From Planctomycetota bacterium (GTDB lineage Bacteria; Planctomycetota; B15-G4), in contig JAQWOM010000043.1 in NCBI GenBank assembly GCA_029245865.1, forward strand, positions 1-64,000: 64,000 nt of DNA. Reading direction: 5' to 3'. Each line of letters begins with the position of its first letter. Position 1 is the first letter of the stretch. The notes beneath the pieces are model-generated. The model did not search any database. It worked only from the letters and a program-made list of their open reading frames with translations, and was not told the origin of the DNA. The position numbers were made by a program, and so were the translations under genes. Positions 8,094 through 16,758 of this stretch are shown here, one piece after another.

Positions 8094-9347
8094 TCATGAT
8101 GATGGCATCATTTCGGCGTGCAAGGCCTCTACCCCATCAAGATGTTTCTCGAGGCTGAAGAGATGAGCCACCCGGGCTCGGCCCGCGACCCCCATACGCT
8201 CAGCAAGCGCCTCATCCTGCAACACACGCAGAAGGCGGTCAGCCAAGACAGCCGTTTGCAGCGGATTGACAAGAAAGCCAGTCTCCCCGTCTTTCACAAC
8301 ATCCGAAGGGCCGCCCCACATGGAGGCAACGACCGGAAGCCCCGCAGCCATGGCTTCCAGATTCACCAGACCAAAAGACTCAAAACAAAGTGACGGGCTC
8401 ACCACCACATCCGAGAGGGCGTAGGCAGCACGCAGTTCTTCCCCCGAGAGCCACCCGGTGCGCACCAAGCGATGTTGACCGACACCGTTGCGTTCGGCCA
8501 GAGCCACCATCTCTTCGAAAAAACCTGGTAGCGCATCGCCCACCAACAAGAGCACGGCATCGGGGACTTTCCGCACGACAACAGCAAGCGCCTCCAACAA
8601 CTCCAGGCCACCCTTGAGGCGATCGATGCGGCCGCCAAACATCACGACACGTCGACCGGCAAGATGGAGTCGTTCTGAAAGCGAAGACACAACGGAATCG
8701 GACGGATCCGAAGTCGATGCCATTCCGTTGAAGATCGTGCGGCAGGGGCCGATGCCATTCTGCGCGAGAGCGCTCCCCATTTCATCGCTCACGGCCACCA
8801 AGCGATCCACATCGCGGGCAAGCACTTTCTTGATGGTTCCATTTCTCAGCGGATTGAAGCGCCCACGAACACAGACCGCACACTTGAGCGGCCCATTGCG
8901 ATAACGAACGGGATCACCGGGAACGAGCCGTTCGTCCAGATGGCAGAAAAGCTTCTGGTGGCAGACCGGCATGATGTCGTGTACGTGCAAGATGGTCTGA
9001 GCTCCAGCAGCTCGGGCTGCCGCGAGCGAGGCATAGCTCAGGTGAATGTGCAGGTTGTGTACATGAACAAGATCCGGCCGGACCTCGTCGACCACCCTTG
9101 CCATGGCTGCGACACCGGCGGGGTTGTTGAGGCTGCGCCACGACCGCCAACGCGCATTGTAGGCGGGCGTCTCCACGAGATGGACATCCACCCCCCCCTG
9201 CTGCCAGCGGCGGCCCCCACCAGGCTCTTGGGTCGTGGCCAGAAACGAGACCTCATGGCCACGAGCCGCGAGACCCTCAGCCATCCGCACAGCGACACCT
9301 GCCGCGGACGAGAGACCGTAGAGATCATTGGCGACGAGCAGCTTCAT
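8094..9347 (-). CDS. Glycosyltransferase family 4 protein
   Basis: This GT-B fold enzyme has 417 residues from the ATG at 9347, where the protein begins MKLLVANDLYG. A GTG 21 bp upstream is less likely. The N-terminal acceptor domain has the glycine-rich SSAAGVAVRMAEGLAARGHEV. The C-terminal nucleotide-sugar domain has FGGRIDRLKGGLELLEAL and the EX7E motif in CFESFGLVNLEAMAAG. A Cys-rich stretch (CHQKLFCH, CAVCVRGRFN) is found in many GT4 enzymes of EPS loci. It probably adds one sugar to the lipid-linked repeat unit on the cytoplasmic face of the membrane. Twenty-five bp separate it from the degenerate radical-SAM gene downstream. Confidence 0.9.
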   Translation of the reverse strand: MKLLVANDLYGLSSAAGVAVRMAEGLAARGHEVSFLATTQEPGGGRRWQQGGVDVHLVETPAYNARWRSWRSLNNPAGVAAMARVVDEVRPDLVHVHNLHIHLSYASLAAARAAGAQTILHVHDIMPVCHQKLFCHLDERLVPGDPVRYRNGPLKCAVCVRGRFNPLRNGTIKKVLARDVDRLVAVSDEMGSALAQNGIGPCRTIFNGMASTSDPSDSVVSSLSERLHLAGRRVVMFGGRIDRLKGGLELLEALAVVVRKVPDAVLLLVGDALPGFFEEMVALAERNGVGQHRLVRTGWLSGEELRAAYALSDVVVSPSLCFESFGLVNLEAMAAGLPVVASMWGGPSDVVKDGETGFLVNPLQTAVLADRLLRVLQDEALAERMGVAGRARVAHLFSLEKHLDGVEALHAEMMPSS

Positions 9348-9442
9348 GCCCTTGGGTTGTCGCCTCACGACTCAAGCCGATCAAGTCTGGGGTCGCTAAG
9401 ACTGCGACCTCGCGGCAGAAGCAGCAGACCTGCGAGACCCTC

Positions 9443-10921
9443 TCAGATCTCGGGGAAGTCGCTGGAGACTTGCGCCTGAGCCTTGCCGATCCTGAACAGC
9501 CGGGCCACACGCGCCTTCCCCTCGTCATCCCAGTTCTCGATGTAATACCTCACGCGCGCCCAGTACCGCCGGGTTCGAGCGGGGAAGGACTCATACCAGC
9601 CCTCGTAATCTTCAACGAGCGTACGCTTGATGCGGTTGAGCTCGTCATTTGAGAAATGCTCGTGAATATACGGCGAGCGGTCAGAGTCCACGTACTCGGT
9701 CCGCACGAGGTCTGGATCGATACGGTCGGCATACTCTTCAAATGAAGCGGTGGCCGTCAGTGGGTTGAACAACGAAGTGCGCACTCGATCTGGCATACCT
9801 GCCCTGATACCGCGCGCTGTCTCCTCGATGTCCTCCATGGTCTCTCCGGGCGTTCCCACGATCAGGAAGACCTTGGACCAGATACCCGCGCGCCTGGTCA
9901 TCTTCAGGCACTCCACGACCTTCTCGGCCTTGTAGTCCTTGATCAGCGTATCGAGGCTGCGCTGGCTGACGGACTCCACCCCGAAATACATTCTGTTGAA
10001 GCCGGCCTTCTTCATGGTTCGAGCCATGTCGTAATCGATCATGTCCACACGAGTCTCGCAGGACATATTCAGCTTCAAGCCACGCTTCATGATGCCTTCG
10101 CAGAGGTCATAAACACGCTGCTTCTGGCAGGTAAAGAGCTCGTCGATGAAGAGCACGTTGCCCGGCTCGTAAGTGTCCGAGATCTCCTGCAACTCATCGA
10201 GGATGTTCTCCACCGAGCGAGTGCGGAACCCGCGCCCGGTGAGTTCCTTCTGGCAGAAGATGCAACGGAACGGGCAGCCGCGGCTGGTGAAGATATAGAA
10301 GAGCTTTTCCTTGTTCATCGCGGAATAACGCGGGAACGGAAGCATCTCCCAGGCAGGGAACGGAACGCGATCGAGATCCTTGATGAGTGGCGGCTGCGGG
10401 TTGCAGTGCCGCGTGCCATCCTCCTTGTCGAAGGCGATACCCGGCACGGACTCAAGGACAGCCTTGCCCATGTCCACTCCGCGCACGAAGTCCACGATCG
10501 AATCCTCAGCCTCGCCGCCAATGACGTAATCGATGGCCCCGGCATCCAGGAAGGTGTCGACATCAACCGTGGCGTGCGGACCGCCCATGACAGTGACGAC
10601 ATCGGGGTTCAACTGCTTCGCTTTTTCGGCGTACCGAATCGCACGGTTCACGTGAGGAGTCAGTGCCGACAGCCCAAGAATCTCAGCCTTGGAAATGTAC
10701 TCATCCACTTCGGCTGCGGTGCACACACGCTCATCACAGCATTCGACGTCGCAACCCACTTCACGCAGGATGGCCGCCAGGTAAATGATCCCGAGTGGCA
10801 TGGCGATGAAAAAGTCGTCCTGACCTGGAGGGGTCACGTACATGAAGACGATCTTTTTCTTGGTGACGGCAGTTTCCGGAGCAGGCTCGATCATCAATTC
10901 ATCATTCCGTCGTGATTCCAT
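9443..10921 (-). CDS. B12-binding radical SAM protein
   Basis: A complete 492-residue enzyme. Residues about 22-150 form a B12-binding Rossmann domain (GIIYLAAILREVGCDVECCD, VMGGPHATVDVD, DYVIGGEAE). The radical SAM barrel carries the canonical cluster motif in RGCPFRCIFC near residue 215, followed by MYFGVESVSQRSLDTLIKDY and FLIVGTPGETMEDIEET. The C-terminal 100 residues are specific to this protein. Family members perform methylations and rearrangements on unreactive carbons. In this setting a sugar, lipid or polyprenyl substrate is plausible, but it cannot be read from the sequence. It starts with ATG, about 140 bp from the flippase stop, and lies two genes upstream of its motif-less relative. 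Confidence 0.88.
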   Translation of the reverse strand: MESRRNDELMIEPAPETAVTKKKIVFMYVTPPGQDDFFIAMPLGIIYLAAILREVGCDVECCDERVCTAAEVDEYISKAEILGLSALTPHVNRAIRYAEKAKQLNPDVVTVMGGPHATVDVDTFLDAGAIDYVIGGEAEDSIVDFVRGVDMGKAVLESVPGIAFDKEDGTRHCNPQPPLIKDLDRVPFPAWEMLPFPRYSAMNKEKLFYIFTSRGCPFRCIFCQKELTGRGFRTRSVENILDELQEISDTYEPGNVLFIDELFTCQKQRVYDLCEGIMKRGLKLNMSCETRVDMIDYDMARTMKKAGFNRMYFGVESVSQRSLDTLIKDYKAEKVVECLKMTRRAGIWSKVFLIVGTPGETMEDIEETARGIRAGMPDRVRTSLFNPLTATASFEEYADRIDPDLVRTEYVDSDRSPYIHEHFSNDELNRIKRTLVEDYEGWYESFPARTRRYWARVRYYIENWDDEGKARVARLFRIGKAQAQVSSDFPEI

Positions 10922-11061
10922 CGATTCATCGCAGTGGCAATCTCGACACCCCTTCCCGCATGGCTGACAAATCAGTTCATGCGGCCAGGGCGCCCGGCCA
11001 TACAGTATCGACGTCGGCTATCTGGGGTGATCCTCTGAAGGAAAGCAGCAACCAATTTCGA

Positions 11062-12453
11062 TCACTGCAAATCTCCACCTCCCCCGCCAGTGCCCTCCAA
11101 TCGGGCCGATGAGCGATGAAAGTAGATGTATATATATACCAGATGAAAAAGGACTACGGCTTGGCCCAGGCCTGCCGCCGCCGCCGCTCCGGCTGGCCCC
11201 CACCTGGTCGTGGCCATATAGATGCCAGCAGTGAGCAAACTGGCATAGATCAGATTTTGGACGACGCAATGCTTCATTCGGCCTGTGTAGATGTAAAAAG
11301 GCTCGACGATGACGCCAAAGCCGGCAAACAGGTAGCCACTGGCCAAGAGCAGGTAAATTTCAAAAGACTCCGCGTACGGAGCTCCATAGCCGTAGGTGAT
11401 CACCAACCAGGCGACCGGAACGGAAAGCAGTGTCGCACCGATGGATAGACCACCAGCAGTCAACGAGAGCCGGCGCAAAATGCCCCCCATCTTTTCGATG
11501 GGAACATCTGACTGCCCTATCTTGAGACCGAGGGTGGGCAATATATTCGTACCAATCGCTCCGATGGCGCCGCCGAGCACCATCGTCAGTACGCTCCCGA
11601 CTTTGTAGGCCGCATTGCCTTCCATACCTTCCTCGCCCATGTGCTGAGCCACAGCAACGGCCGGGATGAACAACATGCCGAGTCGCGGCACCACGGTGCT
11701 CAACGATTTGCTGAGGGCGAGCAGGAACGACAAACCAAAGAAACTCGAAAGAGGAGCACGGGGAATCGCAGCCAGTACGGTGCGAAATCTTGGCGGCGCC
11801 AAGTCGGCAGGCAACCGCCGTGCCCTGCGGTAGAGATACAGGCCCGCGCCCCCCGACAAGCTTGCGTGCGCAACAAAGGCCCAAGCGGCGGACGTCGGTG
11901 TCGGCGAGATAAACAACGCCACCGTGACGAGCCCAACTCGCAAGATATTCGTCGTCACATCAAAGGCTGCGTAAGTACGCATCTGCCGCGTGCCGTTGCA
12001 AATAGCCAGCGTCAGACTGCGCAACACTTCACCCACGGTTGCCAGGCACAAAATGCCAGCAACCACGCCAACGCTTCGATCAGCGTAATAGTAAGACCCC
12101 AATTCCGGGGCCAACAGCCAGCCCATCAGCACAACGGCTGTGGCCATAAAGCAGCCCAGCTTGAGCAATGCGGCCAAAGCCAGCACGCTCGCTTTCCCGT
12201 CACCTGTCCCTTTCGCCTTGCTGTAGCGAGAGACAGCCGCATTTGCGAGCCCCAGATTCGCGACAAAGAACAAGACCGTGTAAAGCTCGCGCGATGTCGT
12301 CCAACTCCCGAACTCCACCTTGCTCAGCATGCGCGTGGTGATCAACGAAGTGATCAGATAAGTCCCGCTCTGCACAAGACTGGCTGCCTGGAGCATGACC
12401 GTATCGCGTACGAACTTTTTCTGAAAAGCGGCCTTAAAATGCCTTCGAATCAC
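11062..12453 (-). CDS. Polysaccharide flippase (Wzx/MOP superfamily)
   Basis: An integral membrane protein of 463 residues with about 12-14 hydrophobic segments. It starts with MIRRHFKAAFQKKFVRDTVML, followed by a segment typical of Wzx-like flippases (SLVQSGTYLITSLITTRMLS). Mid-protein, LPTLGLKIGQSDVPIEKMGGI resembles the cytoplasmic loop between the two six-helix halves. Such proteins move undecaprenyl-linked repeat units to the periplasmic face. The GTG start lies in a GTGA overlap with the stop of the next GT4 gene's frame at 12450. No Wzy-like polymerase is recognisable in the window. Confidence 0.8.
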   Translation of the reverse strand: MIRRHFKAAFQKKFVRDTVMLQAASLVQSGTYLITSLITTRMLSKVEFGSWTTSRELYTVLFFVANLGLANAAVSRYSKAKGTGDGKASVLALAALLKLGCFMATAVVLMGWLLAPELGSYYYADRSVGVVAGILCLATVGEVLRSLTLAICNGTRQMRTYAAFDVTTNILRVGLVTVALFISPTPTSAAWAFVAHASLSGGAGLYLYRRARRLPADLAPPRFRTVLAAIPRAPLSSFFGLSFLLALSKSLSTVVPRLGMLFIPAVAVAQHMGEEGMEGNAAYKVGSVLTMVLGGAIGAIGTNILPTLGLKIGQSDVPIEKMGGILRRLSLTAGGLSIGATLLSVPVAWLVITYGYGAPYAESFEIYLLLASGYLFAGFGVIVEPFYIYTGRMKHCVVQNLIYASLLTAGIYMATTRWGPAGAAAAAGLGQAVVLFHLVYIYIYFHRSSARLEGTGGGGGDLQ

Positions 12454-13676
12454 GAGCGGCCTCTTTGACTCGTTCGAAGGCCTCGCTCGGCAAGCACATC
12501 CTGATAGATCTCCGCGACCCGACGAGCAGCCTGTTCCCAGGTCTGCTGCATCGCGTGTGCGTGACCTGCCGCTCCCATCTGATCGGCGAGCGCGTTGTCT
12601 TCGAACAACGTCACGAGCACATCGGCCAATCCGTCAAGGTCTGCGCGATCGCGCAAGAAGCCATTCTCACCCTCCACGATGGCGTCTTCGGCTCCAGAAT
12701 CCAGCACTCCCACCACCGGGCGACCGGCCGCCCCGGCTTCCAGGAACACCAAACCGAAGGCCTCGAAGCCTCCCTCCTGACTTGTCCGGGGAGTGAGCAT
12801 GAACGCCTGCGCACCACGCATCAGCGCCACCTTGCGGGTCTCTTCAACATTCCCGATGAAATGCACGCTTGCCTCTGCTCCAGCGGCTTCAATCTGCGCA
12901 CGCAAGTCCAAGTAGTATGGGTCCTGCTCGGAGTAGCGCCCCACAATCACAAAATGGGCTGCTGGATAGCGCGCCCAGGCGCGAAGAAAGGCAGGCAACG
13001 AAGTCTCGTACCCCTTCCGCTGCTTCACTTCACCCACACAGAGGACGTAAGGCTCGGGCACGGCAGGCTTCTCGCCACGTGCAGCAAAACGGTCATAGTC
13101 TTTGGGTACGCAGCCGTAGGGAACAACCTCTGCATCACCCGGATTCACGACTCGTTTCACCTGCCGTAATGCAAATCTCGCCCCCATGAGAAAGCGGTCC
13201 GCGCGACGGTACATCCAGTTCAGCAGATTTTGATGAAGAGGCATGGCCGCAGGAGTCACGGAGTACGTTCCGTGCCCGCTTACGACAACAGGGCGTCCTG
13301 CCAGCACCCCCGTGAGCACGGCAACGAAACCCATCGGGTAGTCTGAAAAGCTGTGCACGATGTCGGCCCGACGTGCAGCGCGCACGAGCATGGGCAAGCT
13401 GGTAATAAGCAAAAGCGCGAGTTTGGGAAGGCTCAGAAAAGGGAAATGGTTCATCGGCAAGACCGGGTGAATCGCAACCCCTTCGGTTGGCATTTCACTC
13501 GCGAACCCCCGATGCTTGCGTCCAATGTAGACATCAATTCCTGCACAGTGTGGTGCGAGAAAACGCAACATCGAAACGCTGTAAACCCCCACACCATCGA
13601 CTTCTGAAAGAGAGTGCGTCAGCACAAGCACCTTCGGTTTGCGCGGGACGTTCTCGGGCGCCTCCGTTCCTGTCAT
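12450..13676 (-). CDS. Glycosyltransferase family 4 protein
   Basis: This GT-B glycosyltransferase has 408 residues from the ATG at 13676, which lies in an ATGA overlap with the upstream GT39-like gene. A longer frame back to 13748 exists but would overlap that gene by 76 bp. The N-terminal domain has LTHSLSEVDGVGVYSVSMLRFL and VVSGHGTYS. The C-terminal domain has LCVGEVKQRKGYETSLPAF, IVGRYSEQDPY, and the EX7E motif in GGFEAFGLVFLEAGAAG. The protein is likely cytoplasmic and acts on the membrane-linked glycan intermediate. Its 3' end overlaps the flippase start by 4 bp. Confidence 0.9.
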   Translation of the reverse strand: MTGTEAPENVPRKPKVLVLTHSLSEVDGVGVYSVSMLRFLAPHCAGIDVYIGRKHRGFASEMPTEGVAIHPVLPMNHFPFLSLPKLALLLITSLPMLVRAARRADIVHSFSDYPMGFVAVLTGVLAGRPVVVSGHGTYSVTPAAMPLHQNLLNWMYRRADRFLMGARFALRQVKRVVNPGDAEVVPYGCVPKDYDRFAARGEKPAVPEPYVLCVGEVKQRKGYETSLPAFLRAWARYPAAHFVIVGRYSEQDPYYLDLRAQIEAAGAEASVHFIGNVEETRKVALMRGAQAFMLTPRTSQEGGFEAFGLVFLEAGAAGRPVVGVLDSGAEDAIVEGENGFLRDRADLDGLADVLVTLFEDNALADQMGAAGHAHAMQQTWEQAARRVAEIYQDVLAERGLRTSQRGRS

Positions 13677-15562
13677 CGGACAGGCTCCGGTTGCGAACCC
13701 TGCCTGATCGCAGCTCTGCCTGAATCGAGACGCCACGCGCGAATCCATGGCCCGGGGCGCTCATACGTCCAGAGTTGCGTCAGTGCGAAGTCCATATCGG
13801 TGGGAAGAGCCGCCTCGCGTGGAGCGGTTTGCCTGGTGGGTGAAAGTTCGTAGACCAAGACACCGTGTTGCACGGTGAACTCATCGACGGGAGCACGAGG
13901 CTCCGCCTCCGGAGTTCGGTCGACTCGCACATAGACATCAACTCCCCACTGGTCCATCCAACGATCCAGTGAAAAAGCCTCTTCTTCCCCGGGGAACAAA
14001 AAGTCTGTCGGGTAGTAGCTGATGTATTTCCAGTAGCGTTGCGGCGCGAGTAGGTGGCGAGCGTTTGGCGACGGGGAAAGCCCTGCCTCGAGTTCATCGA
14101 TCAGTCGCTGCTCACTCCGACTGAGCCAAATCATGCCCTGCTGTTCGGGGCCCACCGCGCGAGCCGCCTGATCGCTCAACATCAACTGCAGCGTCTCTCC
14201 ACGTGGCACGAGCGGAGGTCCGTACTGTGATCCCAGGCCATCCACTGCGGCGAGATCATTCGCTCCAATGACTGCCAAAAGATCTCGAGAAGCCACGCTG
14301 CGTGTGTCCTCACGAGCGAGCAACATGTCTAACCGCGCAGACTGAACCAGCGGGATCGCGAGCAAAGCGCATGCAAGCACACGAGCTCCCACGCCGCGCC
14401 GCGCCAAGCCAGCCAACACCCGTCCGGCGCCCAGAGCAAGGAAAGGAACGGCGATCATCATGTAGCGCACATGGCTCCCGTCATAGAGCAGGAACAACAT
14501 GCAGGACAGTGCGCCCGGAATGACCACCAGAAACCAGTTACGCGAGCGCCCTTTGCCACAACGCGCCCACAAGACAAAACCCGCAAGTCCGATCAGCGCC
14601 AACACCGGGTCATAACCCAACCAAGATCGAAGAACCGCCCAGAACCGTGCACCGCTCAGCATCGTGACGCCAAAAGCCTGACCTCCGATGTCGATCACGC
14701 GCCCACCCTGCTCCGAGATGAGCGCACTCTCTCCTGTCTGAAAACCCGTCCCGCTCTGCGCTCCATGCACCCACTTGAACGGATAGCCCAGCAGGGCGAG
14801 CACCAACGCTGCTGTCATCACTCCTGCGAGAAGACCGAGCAACAGGCGGCCCCTTCCTACGCCAGGCGGCGAAGACGGAGTGCTTTCTCCGACTTTCGCA
14901 AACACGAGTCCCCAGGCGACGATCGGCACCGCCAGGAACGCCAAGCCAACCTGAAAGGTCGCTCCAGCAAGGGCCGCCGCCAGAAAAGCCCAGGCGACAT
15001 CCCGCATCCGGTGCTTACGCTGCAACCGCAAGCCCAGCGCAAGTGCCACTGCGGCAAAGCCGAGCATGGGTGTCCACGGCCGAACGGTGTGCGCGAACTG
15101 CACCACCATCAACGATGTCCCCGCCAGCAGTGCCGCGAGTGCGGCTTCATTCTTGGACCGATGCAGTTCTCGCGCTGCCCGATAGATCCCCAGGGGAAGC
15201 AACAACGTCAACAGAACTGAGAGCATGCGCCCGGGCAACCAGGCGATGCCTGGATCTGCAAACACAGCCTCTGCAAAGGCACCTGCCCCTCCCCACTCAC
15301 CTGCGGCTCTTCCGATCACATACCGTACGCCCAGGACGCCAAGGTCCAGATAGGGCAACAGATAGGGGTAAGTCGTGTAGGTCGCACCTGGCGGCACCAA
15401 CGCAGCCAAACCGCCACCATCTGCAGCATCGCGAGCCATGCCGAGCGCGCAGCGCACCACCGTGTCATCCGGCACATACCGATTTGGCAATCCGTGATCG
15501 AGCGACAGGCCCAGCAACAACACCACGAGCACCATCACCACACGAATCGGATGTGCCGTCAC
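13673..15562 (-). CDS. GT39/ArnT-like membrane glycosyltransferase
   Basis: This protein has 629 residues from the GTG at 15562. I chose that start because it gives a GTGA overlap with the GT4 gene ending at 15559; a TTG at 15568 is the alternative. The N-terminal 420 residues contain about 11-12 hydrophobic segments, with an acidic motif in the first external loop (NRYVPDDTVVR), the position of the catalytic acidic residues in dolichyl/undecaprenyl-P-mannose-type transferases. A soluble C-terminal region of about 200 residues follows. Such enzymes use a polyprenyl-phosphate sugar donor on the outer face of the inner membrane. In this locus it probably modifies the exported glycan or a lipid. 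The exact family number is uncertain. Confidence 0.7.
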   Translation of the reverse strand: MTAHPIRVVMVLVVLLLGLSLDHGLPNRYVPDDTVVRCALGMARDAADGGGLAALVPPGATYTTYPYLLPYLDLGVLGVRYVIGRAAGEWGGAGAFAEAVFADPGIAWLPGRMLSVLLTLLLPLGIYRAARELHRSKNEAALAALLAGTSLMVVQFAHTVRPWTPMLGFAAVALALGLRLQRKHRMRDVAWAFLAAALAGATFQVGLAFLAVPIVAWGLVFAKVGESTPSSPPGVGRGRLLLGLLAGVMTAALVLALLGYPFKWVHGAQSGTGFQTGESALISEQGGRVIDIGGQAFGVTMLSGARFWAVLRSWLGYDPVLALIGLAGFVLWARCGKGRSRNWFLVVIPGALSCMLFLLYDGSHVRYMMIAVPFLALGAGRVLAGLARRGVGARVLACALLAIPLVQSARLDMLLAREDTRSVASRDLLAVIGANDLAAVDGLGSQYGPPLVPRGETLQLMLSDQAARAVGPEQQGMIWLSRSEQRLIDELEAGLSPSPNARHLLAPQRYWKYISYYPTDFLFPGEEEAFSLDRWMDQWGVDVYVRVDRTPEAEPRAPVDEFTVQHGVLVYELSPTRQTAPREAALPTDMDFALTQLWTYERPGPWIRAWRLDSGRAAIRQGSQPEPVR

Positions 15563-16758
15563 GACCAACCCGCTCCCACAACAAGGCGGCCTCGCAAGAA
15601 ATTAGCAACGCGCCGACCGCGCTCGCTCCAGTTGAAGGGTTGGACGTCAAGCTTCGCCTGTTCGGAAAGGCGTGTCCGAAGCGCCTCGTCCTGCAACAAC
15701 TGATCGATTCCTTCGGCGAGGGCCGTCGGATCATCAGGCGCCACGAGATATGCGTTGGAGTCGTGCCTCAAGACCTCTCCGAGTGAAGGCAGGTCGCTCG
15801 CAACGATGGCACGCCGAGAGGCCATGGCCTCGAAGAGCTTCAGGGGGGAAGTGTACTTGCGACTGATTCGCTCGCGAGCGCTGTTTGGCAATGCGACCAC
15901 GTCGCCCGCCGCAAGATAGAACGGCACGGCCTGGTGTGAAACGTTGCCGGTAAAAATGACTTGTCCAGGCGCATGCTTCTGCCCCAACGCCTCAACACGT
16001 GGCAAGTTCTGACGATCTCCGCCGACGACCAGCAGTTGGACTCCCGGAAGACGCCCGACAGCCTCTACAAGAACGTCGACCCCCTTCCACTCGTAAAGTT
16101 GGCCCGCGTACACCACGGTCGGCCGATCTTCCAGAGCGAGGTGGCTCCGAGCCTCTGCGACATCGGGCATGTTTTCAAAACGCTCCAGATGGACACCGTC
16201 ACGTGCCACCAAGATATTGGAAGGGTCGAGACCTTCCTCGACGAGATCGTCTTTCAAGCCCTCACTGATCACCACCACAGCCCGAAGCTTCCGAAGCACT
16301 TTCACCACCTGCAGGCGGCGAGCACGTAACTCGGGAAGGCTGTGTATCTCTGCCGCGAGACGCCTTCGATCTGCCGCGCGTAATCCCCCCACAAGAATTT
16401 CGGCGGTGTAGTGGTCGCGAACGAGGAGGCCTACGCTTCGATCAACCGCCGCACGCGACAATGCCCTTAAGCCAAAAGTCACCGACTGCATCAGGAATGG
16501 GAATCGCTGAGCAGAAGGCTTTACCATGTCGATGGTGTCGATGTTCGCGATGCGGCAAATCTTGAAGTTTCGGCGCACCCCGTAGTGCTCCCACGCATCC
16601 ACCGCCCGATACGGAAAGCGTCGCGGTACAACCACATCGACGATGAGCCCTGTATCCGCAAGGGCTTCAGCCATCGCGGCGATCTGAATGCCGTGAGCCT
16701 TGACGCCGGGAAACCGGACGTTCACAACCATGTCGAGTCGGGTCAGGTCGGTTTTCAC
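15559..16758 (-). CDS. Glycosyltransferase family 4 protein
   Basis: This GT-B protein has 399 residues from the GTG at 16758, which overlaps the stop of the upstream sulfatase-like gene as GTGA. An ATG at 16731 (MVVNVRFPG) is a shorter alternative that starts closer to the first strand. Motifs include RFPGVKAHGIQIAAMAEAL (acceptor domain), PTVVYAGQLYEWKGVDVLVEAV and LLVVGGDRQN (donor domain), and ISRKYTSPLKLFEAMASRRAI, which carries the sugar-nucleotide-binding Glu and resembles cluster EPS GT4 enzymes. It overlaps the GT39-like gene by 4 bp and belongs to the same coupled run. Confidence 0.88.
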   Translation of the reverse strand: MKTDLTRLDMVVNVRFPGVKAHGIQIAAMAEALADTGLIVDVVVPRRFPYRAVDAWEHYGVRRNFKICRIANIDTIDMVKPSAQRFPFLMQSVTFGLRALSRAAVDRSVGLLVRDHYTAEILVGGLRAADRRRLAAEIHSLPELRARRLQVVKVLRKLRAVVVISEGLKDDLVEEGLDPSNILVARDGVHLERFENMPDVAEARSHLALEDRPTVVYAGQLYEWKGVDVLVEAVGRLPGVQLLVVGGDRQNLPRVEALGQKHAPGQVIFTGNVSHQAVPFYLAAGDVVALPNSARERISRKYTSPLKLFEAMASRRAIVASDLPSLGEVLRHDSNAYLVAPDDPTALAEGIDQLLQDEALRTRLSEQAKLDVQPFNWSERGRRVANFLRGRLVVGAGWS